The notes beneath the pieces are model-generated. The model had not been told where the DNA came from. It made no database searches and saw only the letters and a program-made list of their open reading frames with translations. From positions 248,001-312,000 of the forward strand of contig JAYQSP010000001.1 of NCBI GenBank assembly GCA_038146925.1: DNA of 64,000 bases, read 5' to 3'. Positions 35,741 to 45,673 of this stretch are shown one piece after another; the first letter of the stretch is position 1; every line of letters starts with the position of its first letter. This stretch comes from UBA830 sp038146925 (GTDB lineage Bacteria; Pseudomonadota; Alphaproteobacteria; MPNO01; UBA830). The position numbers were made by a program, and so were the translations under genes.

Positions 35741-37505
35741 TTACGCACACTGGGCCTCGTGCAGGATCGAGAAACGGCCGTCCGCAGCAATCAGCTGATC
35801 GTAGGTTCCGCTCTCTACCAGGCGCCCGTCTTCGATCACATGGATCATATCCGCATGGCGCACGGTGGAAAGTCGATGCGCGATCACAATAATCGTCATA
35901 GTATGGGAAATCGTTTCCAGCGTTTTCTGGATCGCGCTTTCCGATTCGTTGTCGAGACTGCTAGTGGCTTCGTCCAGAAGCAGAAGCTGCGGATTCCCGA
36001 TCAACGCCCGTGCGAGTGCCACTCTCTGGCGCTGTCCGCCGGACAACCGGATACCGCCCTCTCCCAAAACGGTATCGAGTCCGTCCGGCAACTCCTGGAT
36101 GAGGTCGGACAGGTGAGCGGTGGTTAGCGCATTTTCTATTTCCTCGTCACTGGCGGCAGGATGAGAGAAGACGAGATTGGCGCGTAACGTATCGTTCATC
36201 AGGATCGTGTCCTGGGTCACAAACCCGATTTTGCTCCGCCAGCTGCGTGGGGCGAGCGGCGCGATATCGAGGCCGTCCAGCAGGATACGGCCGGACGAGG
36301 GTGACCGTATTCCAGCGATCAGCTCCATCAGGGTTGATTTGCCTGACCCCGACGGACCGACAAGCGCGACCATCGATCGATCGGGTATGTTCAGATCGAT
36401 ATCCGCCAACGCCGCAATATCCCCATCGGGATACCGGTAACCGACCTGGTTCAACGCTATGTTGTGGGTTAGCCGGTCGAAGCTCGGCAGTGCATCTGTT
36501 GCTGGCTCGGCGTCCGCCAGGAACGCCGCCACTTTTCTGTCGATCTGGTCCAAGTGCCGGGGCATTTACGATATAGGCCTGATAGGCCTGCTGGGTACTC
36601 GACAGCTTCGGCGCGATTCGAGCCATAACGAGGAGAAACACCAGCAACAGGGAAGCCGGCAGGTCCAGCACGGCGATCCCGATTCCAATCGAGATCGCAA
36701 TCAACAGCACCGGTCCTGCCTGTAACGCGAAAAACAGCATGTTCGCATTCATCTGCGCGGCCGTCTTTACCTCCGAGACGGTCTGTCCGAGATCCACGAC
36801 GGTTGTGACGACGGTTTTTTCGCTGGCGGTTACTTTTGCGAGTTTCGCAGCGCGTAGTTTGTCGACGGCGTTGAACGTGTATTTTTCTTCCGCGGCGGTC
36901 ATCTCCTTGCCGACCAGCGACGCCTGTTTCATCAAAGGGCGCGTGATGAATACAAGGATTGCGCCAAACGCGAAAGCGACCAGCAATAAGGGCCACGAGA
37001 GCATCGCGCTAAGACCGCAGTAAATTATAAGAAGCGGCAGCCCGCCGATAAACAGTCCGAGATGATGCATCGCCGATCCGGCGCGTTCCGACGCCTGAAC
37101 AAGGCCGGCTAGCGCCTCGCCGCTCGACTGACGCGACAGATGAGACCATCGCGAATTCATGAGGGACGTGAAAAGATCCGTGCGCGACTTCTGCGCAAAC
37201 CGGTACTGGGCGCGCGAAATCAGATTTCTCTGCCAGAGAATTAACACAAAGGAGCCAATCATCAGGATCACGATCGCGATCAGGATAATGGCAGGACTGG
37301 TCCCGATGCCGAGCTTGTCCATGAAAGGTGCGATCATGGAGAACGGGGGCGGCAGGGTGGCGTTTTCTCCCGCGAGCTGCGCGACCAGCGGCACGAACGC
37401 GGCCAACCCGATGCCTTCCGAAAGGCCGGCCAACACGGTCAGCACAAGGATTAGGCCGGCGTCCGGAAGTCGGCCAAATCGCCTGAAATGCGGCAAAAGG
37501 CTCAA
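35741..37505 (-). pseudogene. ABC transporter, fused permease-ATPase (PglK/MsbA-like), frameshifted
   Basis: The first frame (TTG start at 37505) encodes a six-helix ABC exporter membrane domain of about 310 residues. The nucleotide-binding domain, with Walker A Gly-Pro-Ser-Gly-Ser-Gly-Lys-Ser, signature Leu-Ser-Gly-Gly-Gln-Arg-Gln and Walker B Leu-Leu-Leu-Leu-Asp-Glu-Ala, lies in a second frame. The switch is near 36549-36556; removing one base gives Ala-Pro-Ala-Leu-Asp-Gln-Ile-Asp-Arg-Lys. The repaired size of ~588 residues is typical of lipid-linked oligosaccharide flippases. It is the only export system recognised in the locus, so it is the best candidate to move the glycan precursor. Confidence 0.85.
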
Positions 37506-37601
37506 AACGCTTCCGCGGATCGACGATATTTCGACACGTTGATCGGGGCTCGAAGGCGCGTCGTCTTCGTCGGTGTCATGGAACTTTTCAAAACCGGCCG
37601 A

Positions 37602-38216
37602 TCACATCCGTGGTTCTACGCGTTTGAACAGAAAATGACTGTGAAAGACCCGTGAAAAGGATCCGTCTTCATTCTGTTGAACCAGGGGGCCGTCGACGCC
37701 GTTGATACCAATGGGGCGATACTCGTTGTCGACCACGCGTTTTTCGATACAGACGATCCCTTTGCGCGCAAGACCGACGTGGAGATCCCGGTTGAAGTCG
37801 TCCAGCGATTCCTGCACCCAGATCAGGGCATAATCGTTGATACACCGGTCAAGTGCGTCGAAAAGCCTGTCGCCGTAGGGCACGCGAAATATCGATCCGA
37901 AGAAAACCAGCAGATCGCACTCGATATCGTATTTCTTCGGGCCGAAATATCCCTCCGTCACGTTCAGATACGGCCGGTTCTCATGGGCGTATTCGACAAG
38001 CGCCTTTGCCGGATCGAGCCCATGGAGATTGGTGAAACCTCTTTTGTGCCACTGTTCAAGGAAGAACCCGGTGTTGCACCCGACATCGAGGATCTTTGTA
38101 TCCGGTTTTATACGTTCGGCGACCATGGAGTACATGAATTCGAACCGGCGCATCGCCTCTTCACGACGGTCGTCGTCCAGGTATTCGTAGAACATGTCAT
38201 CCGATTTCTGCCACAT
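37602..38216 (-). CDS. Class I SAM-dependent methyltransferase (5' part probably damaged)
   Basis: The ORF has a SAM loop Leu-Asp-Val-Gly-Cys-Asn-Thr-Gly near residue 45 and ends at 37602. The same frame stays open with protein-like codons for about 50 more codons upstream of ATG 38216, but has no start codon there. Reading across two single-base changes (a G-run at 38365-38369 and a site near 38434-38437) extends the protein to a GTG/TTG pair at 38459/38456, which overlaps the TGA of the preceding frame at 38453. The true gene is therefore probably 37602-38459, ~285 residues. Target unknown. Confidence 0.75.
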   Translation of the reverse strand: MWQKSDDMFYEYLDDDRREEAMRRFEFMYSMVAERIKPDTKILDVGCNTGFFLEQWHKRGFTNLHGLDPAKALVEYAHENRPYLNVTEGYFGPKKYDIECDLLVFFGSIFRVPYGDRLFDALDRCINDYALIWVQESLDDFNRDLHVGLARKGIVCIEKRVVDNEYRPIGINGVDGPLVQQNEDGSFSRVFHSHFLFKRVEPRM

Positions 38217-38553
38217 CTCCAGCTGGTCGCCTTCACGCTGCGGATTGCTGAGAAAGGGCGGGGAGTAGCGCTGGTCGTCCGAATTGATGAGTTGTCGTTT
38301 GAAGAATTCGTTGATTTCCCCGTACTTGGTCCTCTTCCGGTAAAGATCATCCGCCGATTTGAACGCCCCTGTTTTTCAGCGACCTGAAGGATCTAGAAAC
38401 GTCAGTGTCTGGGAACTTTCTGTTTTGGGGATTCAGATTGCGCGTGCGATTTTCAACACGCGGTTGACTGTTGCAGGCGGTGCCGGTACTTCTCCAGGAT
38501 ATCGTGCTCAATGAAACTCGGCTGCGGATTTTCGTCTGATCTGTGCGGTGCGG

Positions 38554-40395
38554 TCAATGAATCTTCGGCGCCAGTTCCGGGGCAACCATCGGAAATGCCG
38601 GAAAAGTTGAGAAAAGACTGTCTTTTTCGACGCTGGACCGGATCAGACCTTCCAGTTCGCCGGGATCTGACGTCACTGGCCTGGAAAGATCCTTCGCCGT
38701 CACAAGCCCCGTCATCATCGGGTCGTTTGCCAGGCTGGCTGACCGGTCCCGTCGGTAGGCCGGTTCGTAGAAGATCGTCGGCCACCCTGCGTAAAGCGAT
38801 TGATAAAATGTGGTGGACGCGCTGCAGACCGCAACATCGTATCGTGCCAGCGCGTCTTCGAACGTTGCACCGGTGTCCCATTGAATTTTGTCGGCAATCC
38901 CGAAATGGGTCGCGATACGGCGTTCCAGATCGCTCGGATGAGAAGGATGCGCCCGCAGACCTATCTGCCATCCTTCCGCGATCAGGGCGCGCGCAATTGC
39001 GAACAGGTCGGTGTAGTACCTGTCGACAACGTAGATGCGATCGGCGTTCCAGAACTCCAGATGGCCGAAAGACAGGATGAGAAGGCGCTTCTGGTGCTCC
39101 TGTCTGGAAGACCGTCGCAATGCGAGCATGTCGGTCGTCAACGGGTTGCCGGTCTGGACAACCCGCAACGGATGGCGGGGGCCGCCGTCGCTGGTGTAGA
39201 AGTCTTCGTGATCGGCGCCATAGGAAAGATAGTCCACATGTTTCCTGTCCGATCCCGGCATCAGATAAGCGAAACGTTGCAAATCCATACCGTGGGGCAT
39301 CAGATAGACTTTGCGCCCCGATGTCTGATCCAGAGCCAACAGATTACCCATGAACTCGGCACCGGCACCGGCAACGAAAAGTGCCTGATAATCCAGGACT
39401 CTGTGCAGTCGGCGCGACTGCGCGACGACGACAAGGAATGACCATATCTGGGACGCGATAACCGCCCGCACCGCTCCGAAAAGTACGGGTGCGTAATCGA
39501 TGCCCCCGATGGAAAACTGACTATTGACGGCCTCGCGGACAGCAAGGCGTTTGAGACGCTTGAGCATCGATAACGCGGTCGCTATGTCGGCAATCCGCGG
39601 CAGCGCGAACAGCTGTTCGCCGCGATAAGCGTATGTGTTCTGTATGCCCTGGCGATTCACGATGACCCTGAGTTGGCCGCTTTGCGCAAGGCGTGTGGCG
39701 ACGGCCTCCTGACCGCGGCCCAGAATCATGTATATCGACGGACGATCGCCGGTCCCGGTGCCCTGATAACGGCATTGGAAACGTGCTGTCAGCCAGACCG
39801 GCCGGAAGCCGCCCAGGAGACTCTTTCCCGTCTTGATCCAGTTGCTGTGGCGTACCCGTTTCAGCGCCGGGGGAACCGGATCGATAGACGGCAAATTGAC
39901 CAGATCGGCCCCGTATTTGCGGGCGACCGCGCCGAGAATCTTGTTCAGTGGCAGGTAGGCTGCCTCGACTTCAAAGATACCGTTGCCGTCGCATATATCC
40001 GTCACAACAGCCCGCGTCTGCGGATATTTCTCCAGGAGACGCCGAAGAACCTCGCCAAACCGGATGACTACGCGGGGGTTCGTCTGCCGAGCTAGTTCCA
40101 TGGAGTAGGCAATTCCCAGAGAGATATCGCCGAGGGTCGTAAAATCGGTGCCGTTGGGCCTGAACCAGTCCCTCAGAAACCGGGTTCCGACGGCATCCAG
40201 GTCCCTGTTTTCGTCGTCCGTGAACAGCGTGTCAGCAGATACAAGGGTCGCGCCGGCAATCCTCAGCGCATTCTCCTGATCGTTCCCCGGGTCCTGCCCC
40301 CGCCGGAAATAACAGATCACGTCGCCCTTCTGCGGCGGCCGGTTTAACCGCGACGCGTCCTTGAGGCCGGTATTCAGCAGAAGATAAAGTCGCAA
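38554..40395 (-). CDS. Putative glycosyltransferase, capsule/Pse-transferase-like
   Basis: A 613-residue protein without a signal peptide. The C-terminal ~250 residues look like a GT-B nucleotide-binding domain of capsule-type transferases: Leu-Arg-Ala-His-Pro-Ser-His-Pro-Ser-Asp, Ser-Ala-Ser-Thr-Thr-Phe-Tyr-Gln-Ser-Leu and a final Ile-Phe-Tyr-Glu-Pro motif. It lies directly after pseI, so it may transfer the nonulosonic acid; this is inference. Another frame carries believable coding sequence past its stop (Phe-Ile-Glu-His-Asp-Ile-Leu-Glu-Lys-Tyr) to TGA at 38453, so the real C-terminus may lie there, with an indel at about 38560-38640. Confidence 0.65.
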   Translation of the reverse strand: MRLYLLLNTGLKDASRLNRPPQKGDVICYFRRGQDPGNDQENALRIAGATLVSADTLFTDDENRDLDAVGTRFLRDWFRPNGTDFTTLGDISLGIAYSMELARQTNPRVVIRFGEVLRRLLEKYPQTRAVVTDICDGNGIFEVEAAYLPLNKILGAVARKYGADLVNLPSIDPVPPALKRVRHSNWIKTGKSLLGGFRPVWLTARFQCRYQGTGTGDRPSIYMILGRGQEAVATRLAQSGQLRVIVNRQGIQNTYAYRGEQLFALPRIADIATALSMLKRLKRLAVREAVNSQFSIGGIDYAPVLFGAVRAVIASQIWSFLVVVAQSRRLHRVLDYQALFVAGAGAEFMGNLLALDQTSGRKVYLMPHGMDLQRFAYLMPGSDRKHVDYLSYGADHEDFYTSDGGPRHPLRVVQTGNPLTTDMLALRRSSRQEHQKRLLILSFGHLEFWNADRIYVVDRYYTDLFAIARALIAEGWQIGLRAHPSHPSDLERRIATHFGIADKIQWDTGATFEDALARYDVAVCSASTTFYQSLYAGWPTIFYEPAYRRDRSASLANDPMMTGLVTAKDLSRPVTSDPGELEGLIRSSVEKDSLFSTFPAFPMVAPELAPKIH

Positions 40396-40400
40396 ACGCG

Positions 40401-41453
40401 CTACTCGATTACGTCCCAGGACAATGGCGTCCCGCGAGAGATCGCCGTGCGTGCTTTCCGGCCGAGCAGGCGTGGGTAGTCCTTCGGCGGCAGACCGAAC
40501 CCGGGACGGATCGACCGGATGTTTTCTCGCGTCAACGTCTCTCCTGCGCCGATATCCGCCACTGCGTAGAGCGACCGCCGGAATACCGTATTGTCGTTTT
40601 CCGCTTCCGACTGGGCATATTGCGGGATGCCGAGCGCATTCCAGGTCGTTTGCAAAGACTCGCAGAGAGCTGTGAGTTCATCGGGTTCGACCGAAAATCC
40701 GGAATCCGGACCGCCATCCGCACGGCGCAGGGTCAGGTGCTTCTCGACAAGCGGCGCCCCCAGCGTTACGGCGGCGATCGCCGTCTCCGGCCCGAGCGTA
40801 TGATCCGATAGTCCGACCGGCGTGCCGAAGGCTTCCGACATGTCGGCAATCGTTCGCAGATTGTAGTCTTCCGGATCTGCCGGGTAGGCACTCACACAAT
40901 GTAGAAGAAGAAGGTTCTCGCAGCCGGCGGCACGTGCCGCGGCCACGGTTTCGCCAATCTCCGTCCGATCCGCCATGCCGGTGGAAATGATCACCGGCTT
41001 GCCGGTGGCTGCCACCCGCTCTACGAGCGGCAGATCTATTGCCTCGAACGACGCGATCTTGTAGGCGGGCGCTTCAAGTTCTTCAAGAAAATCGACCGCC
41101 GTTTCGTCGAACGGACTAGAAAAGACCGTCAGGCCGAGTTCACGCCCTTTGGCAAACAGCGGCTGGTGCCAGTCCCACGGCATTGCCGCCTCAGTGTAAA
41201 GCTGGTGCAGCGTCTGGCCGGCCCATGGGCCGCTTTCTATCCGGAAACCCGGGCCGTCATGGTCGATCGTCAGGGTGTCCGCGGTATAGGTCTGCAGTTT
41301 TACGGCGTTGGCGCCGGCGCGCTTGGCGGCTTCTAAAACTGCAAAGGCGCGTTCGATATCTCCGTTATGATTCGCCGACAGTTCGGCGACGACATAAGGG
41401 GGCATGCCCGCGGCGATACGGCGCCCGTCGATTTCGATCGCGCGGTCAGGCAC
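40401..41453 (-). CDS. pseI: Pseudaminic acid synthase
   Basis: A 350-residue NeuB-family synthase condensing the 2,4-diacetamido-6-deoxy-altrose intermediate with phosphoenolpyruvate. The N-terminal barrel has Ala-Glu-Leu-Ser-Ala-Asn-His-Asn-Gly, Val-Lys-Leu-Gln-Thr-Tyr and the PseI-like Tyr-Lys-Ile-Ala-Ser-Phe-Glu motif. A C-terminal SAF domain (antifreeze-like) starts near residue 290. The GTG at 41453 is chosen because it precedes the family N-terminus and overlaps the pseG stop by 8 bp; the ORF extends to 41702 only in sequence overlapping pseG. PseI rather than NeuB/LegI is supported by the neighbouring pseB, pseC and pseG. Confidence 0.92.
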   Translation of the reverse strand: MPDRAIEIDGRRIAAGMPPYVVAELSANHNGDIERAFAVLEAAKRAGANAVKLQTYTADTLTIDHDGPGFRIESGPWAGQTLHQLYTEAAMPWDWHQPLFAKGRELGLTVFSSPFDETAVDFLEELEAPAYKIASFEAIDLPLVERVAATGKPVIISTGMADRTEIGETVAAARAAGCENLLLLHCVSAYPADPEDYNLRTIADMSEAFGTPVGLSDHTLGPETAIAAVTLGAPLVEKHLTLRRADGGPDSGFSVEPDELTALCESLQTTWNALGIPQYAQSEAENDNTVFRRSLYAVADIGAGETLTRENIRSIRPGFGLPPKDYPRLLGRKARTAISRGTPLSWDVIE

Positions 41454-42960
41454 CGATTTTCTCGTGCGCGCGCTCGCGGTCGCGAGGGGTGTCCGCCGGC
41501 AAACACGCAAATCCCTCGCTGTCAGGCATGTATCCGGCGCCCTGGAAAAGCGCCAGGGAAGCAACGTTCTCAGGATGAATATCGGCCAGCAGGACGGCTC
41601 CCGGAACAAGACGCCGCGCCAGCGCCAGCGCAGCCTTGCCGATGCCAGTCCGATAATGGTCCTGTGCAACCAGCAGCGATACTTCGAACGCCGCCAGTTC
41701 ATCCCGATGCGGACGGCGATCCAGACGTAATACCCCCGCGGCGTGCCCGTTACATTCGATCACGTTCAAGAGGATTTCAGGATCTTCGAGTGTTGCCTGC
41801 ATCCAGGCCGCGTGAGTGGCCTTGTCTGGCACATCCGGATTCCGCGCGAAGCGGCGGGCGCCTGGAAATTTCTGCCATTCCAGTATCAGCGCTTCATCCG
41901 CCGGTGTCGCGGGTCGCAAATAAACGGGATCTCCGTTTGTCGATTTCTCAGGGGCCAGGATCATGGCGGCCCGGCGGGCCCCCCGTCCATCGCACAATCG
42001 TTGTGCCGCCCGGGACATCTGCTTCCGGCGATCGATATCGGCGATAAACGCACGAATGTCCTTCGCGGACGACTGCGGATCCGTCAGATCGACGAGCTGG
42101 GCCGCGCCGAATTTCGACAAGCCTTCCGCGGCCGCGCGCTGGTTGTCGGCGGTTACTGCTACCAGCGATGGCACACCGCAGCAGCATCGTTCAAGCGCGC
42201 TGACGCCCCCCGCCCCCAGGGCCATGAAGCTGTTGGTGAGAAGGGCAATGGTTTCGCTTGTATCGATATGAAGTTTTGTTTCGGTAGTCATCTTCTCCAG
42301 TCGTTCGCCGATCTCTTCCCGATGCGGCGCGGCGGCACCCAGCACGACGTTTATCCCGGCGGATACGCGTGATGCATCCAGTGCGTCCAGACCGCGTCGC
42401 GTGTGTTTGCTGGGATCGGTCGCCCCGAATGAGACGTAAATCCCGGATGGTTTGTCCGATGTCGCCGGGGATTGGTTGTCCCGGTGATATCCATATGCAG
42501 GATCGAGAAGGGCGAAAACCGCGCCGGCCAGAACTTGGGTGCCTGCCGGCACCAGGCCCGCATAATCGTCGGCGATTCTGCCGGGACCCTGATCCAGCAG
42601 GAGATCGCAGTCATGTGGCCGGTCGGCGAGATCGTCGATGACCATCAGGCGGCGCGCCAGCGGTCGGTAGTGTTTCTCCGCCGCGGCATCGATGCCGTAA
42701 TGGTCGATGACTACCCAGTCCACCCGGTCACGAAACCGCTGCGCCAGGGCCCGCGCGGTGTCTTCCTCGTCGCCGTCGGCGATCAGCATCTCGTAACCGG
42801 CGCGTTGAAGCGCAGGTGCTGTATTTAACGTTTCGGGTCCGATGGCGAATACGCATTCGCATTCCAGGTTCGCCAGCACGTTCGCCAGTGCGAGACAGCG
42901 TGCAACGTGTCCGGCACCGATCTTCGGCGATGCATCGGCGCGGAATAAAATCGAGTTCAA
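41446..42960 (-). CDS. pseG: PseG-PseH fusion: UDP-sugar hydrolase with C-terminal acetyltransferase
   Basis: A 504-residue two-domain protein. Residues 1-~335 are PseG, a GT-B-like hydrolase releasing UDP from the diacetamido trideoxy-altrose, with Gly-Ala-Gly-His18-Val-Ala-Arg at the catalytic site and Gly-Ala-Gly-Gly-Val-Ser in the second lobe. Residues ~345-500 are a GNAT acetyltransferase resembling PseH (Tyr-Leu-Arg-Pro-Ala-Thr-Pro-Ala-Asp at 346-354), which acetylates the C4 amine before the PseG step. The fusion joins consecutive reactions. It is translationally coupled to pseI downstream. Confidence 0.9.
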   Translation of the reverse strand: MNSILFRADASPKIGAGHVARCLALANVLANLECECVFAIGPETLNTAPALQRAGYEMLIADGDEEDTARALAQRFRDRVDWVVIDHYGIDAAAEKHYRPLARRLMVIDDLADRPHDCDLLLDQGPGRIADDYAGLVPAGTQVLAGAVFALLDPAYGYHRDNQSPATSDKPSGIYVSFGATDPSKHTRRGLDALDASRVSAGINVVLGAAAPHREEIGERLEKMTTETKLHIDTSETIALLTNSFMALGAGGVSALERCCCGVPSLVAVTADNQRAAAEGLSKFGAAQLVDLTDPQSSAKDIRAFIADIDRRKQMSRAAQRLCDGRGARRAAMILAPEKSTNGDPVYLRPATPADEALILEWQKFPGARRFARNPDVPDKATHAAWMQATLEDPEILLNVIECNGHAAGVLRLDRRPHRDELAAFEVSLLVAQDHYRTGIGKAALALARRLVPGAVLLADIHPENVASLALFQGAGYMPDSEGFACLPADTPRDRERAHEKIGA

Positions 42961-42967
42961 GCGCCGG

Positions 42968-45025
42968 TCAATCCCACAGGTTGGACTTCACCCACCCGCC
43001 GTCTCGGAACGACCAGACACGCGGATCGCGGAATGTATCGGCGATCCGGTCGAATTCTGCCTCCTCCATTCCCACGTAGTCGAGCCACCGCCCGAGATCT
43101 TTCGATTTAACGGCGTCGTGTTTGCGGACTAGCTCTATCGCCTGGCCGCGGCTGAGCTCTCCGGATCTGATGTCTTTGGATGCATGATCGGTGCAGCGCC
43201 CGTATCCGAACTTGATGTACTTCAGATAATCGTGAATGCCGTTTTCGTGCATGTCGTCCAGGTTAGACATCCGACGATATGTGCGTTCGAAAGGTTCGTC
43301 CGACACTTCGAAACCGTATTTCTCGCGTACGAGATTGATATGATGATTGGCGTCCCAGTGGATGAAATTCGCCAGATACACGCCCCGCAGGCCGAGCTCG
43401 AAAAGACGTTCGTCCGACGGGTAGCGGTAATTCAACATATCCAGAGTTGAAATACCGTCCATGCCCACGAAGTAATTCCATTCGAAACCGCGCCCCATGT
43501 GTTCGCGCCGGTTGCGATATGTCCATTCGAAGAAATCGTCGTTTGAGTACTGTCCGCAGATATCGGCATATCCGTGTTCGCCCCATACTACAATCGGGAT
43601 ACCCCGCTGCTCCGCGATCTGCATCGGGACGGTCGCTATGCCGATATGGTTGTGCCAGTTCATGTCTCCCATTGCCGTAAAGCCGAGCCGGTTCAGCTTT
43701 CTCAGAAGCCCCACGCTCGGCTGGATGATAATATGGTCGACTTCCAGCGCATCCTTCATGCGAAGCAGGTTCCGTTGACCCACTTCCGTGAAGTTGTTGC
43801 CGTAATACGTCACTAGCAACGGGTTCAACCCCAGTACATTCTTCACGTAATGCGCCTGGAAATAGCTGTCCTTGCCACCGCTTACAGGGATGACGCAGTC
43901 GTGCCGGCTTCCGTCTTTGCTGCGGTTGGAATCCAGGATATCGAACAGTATTCCTTCGCGGCGCCTCCACTCCGCTTCGTCGATATCGTTGTATATGTCC
44001 GCCATCCTGCATCCCATGCAGATGCCTTCATCGTCCAGCAGCATCGGCGTCGCGCTGATGATCGGATAGACACATTTGTTACACCATGTCATCGGCGGCG
44101 GATCGCCTGAATTCAGTTCGGCCGCCCGGAACTTCCCCTCCCGCGCGCTGCCGATGCGCGAATCGATTTTCGCTTTCTCGGCGTCTGCATCGTATTCCAC
44201 GTCGCGGGTGAACCAGTCGCTCGATAAATCCCAGGCACGCATCGGCACGCCGGCCTCCATGCAAAGACGCTTGGCTCTGGGATAGGAAAGTTCATGGAAA
44301 TGAAAAATATTGGCCGCCGCCGCGGCGGCGGCACCGGCTTCGGTGATTGCCAACGGAAAATCGGGGTAGGCACCAACACCGCCGCAGGCGATAACGGGAA
44401 TGGAAACAGCGTCCGTAACGCGACGAATCAGGTCGAGGTCGTATCCGTTTCCGATCCCGTCGCGATCGATAGAGTTCAGAAAAATCTCTCCGGCACCAGC
44501 GCGCTCGGCGCCTTGTGCCCACTCAGCCGGATCGACGCCCGTCGCAACTTCGCCGCCACCCGTAAAGACTTCGTAGCGTCCGTCTTCGTGTTTCCTGGCG
44601 TCAATACTGACGACGACACACTGGGCACCGAACGTTTCCGACGCCTCAATTATCAGATCCGGGTGATTGAAAGCTTCCGTATTGATGATGCACTTGTCGG
44701 CCCCCGCGGCGATTCGGGCCCGGATGTCTTCCAGCGTTCGAATGCGGCCACCAAACGCCAGCGGCATCGCGCAGGCTTGACTGACGTAGCGGAGCAGGTC
44801 GAGCGTCGAAGTTCCGTCATAGCGCACGAAGTGATCGTCCCGCCTCATGTCATGATGGTCGTCGCCGCTGATGTCGAGCAATACCAGCTCGTCCACATTC
44901 CAGTTAGACAACCTGTCGATAGTGCTGACGGGGTTTCCGATTATCTGGTGAATGGAAAAGCTCTGACTTCTTACGATCAGTCCGTGTTTCAGAAGGAGAA
45001 CGGGAATCAGGCGATGATATTGCAT
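42968..45025 (-). CDS. HisF-like / PseA (N-acetyl sugar amidotransferase) fusion
   Basis: A 685-residue fusion. Residues 1-~255 are a HisF-type barrel; residues ~310-685 are a PseA/WbpG-type amidotransferase with zinc pairs Cys315-x2-Cys318 and Cys336-x2-Cys339 and the PP-loop Ser-Gly-Gly-Lys-Asp-Ser at ~382-387. In HisF, Asp11 is essential for imidazole-glycerol-phosphate cyclisation; here the aligned residue is Leu11, while Asp142 (HisF Asp130) is kept. It is thus not a histidine enzyme but an ammonia channel feeding the amidotransferase, with the HisH-like protein encoded next to it. The expected product is an acetamidino sugar. Confidence 0.88.
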   Translation of the reverse strand: MQYHRLIPVLLLKHGLIVRSQSFSIHQIIGNPVSTIDRLSNWNVDELVLLDISGDDHHDMRRDDHFVRYDGTSTLDLLRYVSQACAMPLAFGGRIRTLEDIRARIAAGADKCIINTEAFNHPDLIIEASETFGAQCVVVSIDARKHEDGRYEVFTGGGEVATGVDPAEWAQGAERAGAGEIFLNSIDRDGIGNGYDLDLIRRVTDAVSIPVIACGGVGAYPDFPLAITEAGAAAAAAANIFHFHELSYPRAKRLCMEAGVPMRAWDLSSDWFTRDVEYDADAEKAKIDSRIGSAREGKFRAAELNSGDPPPMTWCNKCVYPIISATPMLLDDEGICMGCRMADIYNDIDEAEWRRREGILFDILDSNRSKDGSRHDCVIPVSGGKDSYFQAHYVKNVLGLNPLLVTYYGNNFTEVGQRNLLRMKDALEVDHIIIQPSVGLLRKLNRLGFTAMGDMNWHNHIGIATVPMQIAEQRGIPIVVWGEHGYADICGQYSNDDFFEWTYRNRREHMGRGFEWNYFVGMDGISTLDMLNYRYPSDERLFELGLRGVYLANFIHWDANHHINLVREKYGFEVSDEPFERTYRRMSNLDDMHENGIHDYLKYIKFGYGRCTDHASKDIRSGELSRGQAIELVRKHDAVKSKDLGRWLDYVGMEEAEFDRIADTFRDPRVWSFRDGGWVKSNLWD

Positions 45026-45034
45026 GGTTTTCCG

Positions 45035-45673
45035 TCACTCTCCGTTTCGGATCTCGCCGACGCGGACGCAGAAACGGTGCAAAACGTTCAATCCCGCATC
45101 CTGACTTTTCTCCGGATGGAACTGGAGACCCAGGATATTTCCACGCTCCACCGCCGCCGCAACCTGTCCTCCGCCGAATTCGATTTCACCGGCGATGTCG
45201 TCAGCGTGGTCGCACACGAAGTGGTAGCTGTGCGCGAAATAGAAGCTCTTCACCGTTTCGGGCGCGGGAAACAGCGTCCCTGCCTTTCTTGGCCGGGTCT
45301 GGTGCCAACCGAAATTTGGTACTCGGTCGGCGCTGTCGGCCGGATCGAGAGGCGCCACCATTCCAGGGATCAATCCCAGACCCTCGTGGACACCTCTCTC
45401 TTCACTCCTGTCAGACAGGAGTTGCATCCCTAGGCAAATACCGATCAAAGGACATCCGTCGCCCAGAACGCGTGCGCGGATCGCATCGGCGATACCCCGC
45501 GACCGCAGCGACGCGATGGCTGGCGCGAAGGCGCCGACGCCGGGCAATACAAGCGCATCGGCCCGTCCAACGCCGTCGGAATCCCTTACTATTTCAGGCG
45601 CCGCGCCGATCCGGGAGAACGCATTGACGACGGACTGGATGTTCCCCGCCTCGGTATCTATTACGGCAAGCAT
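45035..45673 (-). CDS. hisH: HisH-like glutamine amidotransferase (glycan paralogue)
   Basis: A 212-residue class I glutaminase with Cys80 in Gly-Ile-Cys-Leu-Gly-Met-Gln and His186/Glu188 in Phe-His-Pro-Glu-Lys. It would release ammonia from glutamine and pass it to the HisF-PseA fusion encoded 9 bp downstream. In Pseudomonas aeruginosa O-antigen loci, hisH2 and hisF2 accompany wbpG in the same way. No other histidine genes are present here, so a role in histidine synthesis is unlikely. The start codon immediately follows the pseC-side neighbour, with no spacer beyond the TAG at 45674. Confidence 0.9.
   Translation of the reverse strand: MLAVIDTEAGNIQSVVNAFSRIGAAPEIVRDSDGVGRADALVLPGVGAFAPAIASLRSRGIADAIRARVLGDGCPLIGICLGMQLLSDRSEERGVHEGLGLIPGMVAPLDPADSADRVPNFGWHQTRPRKAGTLFPAPETVKSFYFAHSYHFVCDHADDIAGEIEFGGGQVAAAVERGNILGLQFHPEKSQDAGLNVLHRFCVRVGEIRNGE

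Noticed and set aside
45035..45673. HisH/HisF as histidine biosynthesis genes
   Set aside because: No other his genes are nearby, the HisF domain lacks the cyclase Asp and is fused to a PseA domain, and the setting is a nonulosonic acid locus.
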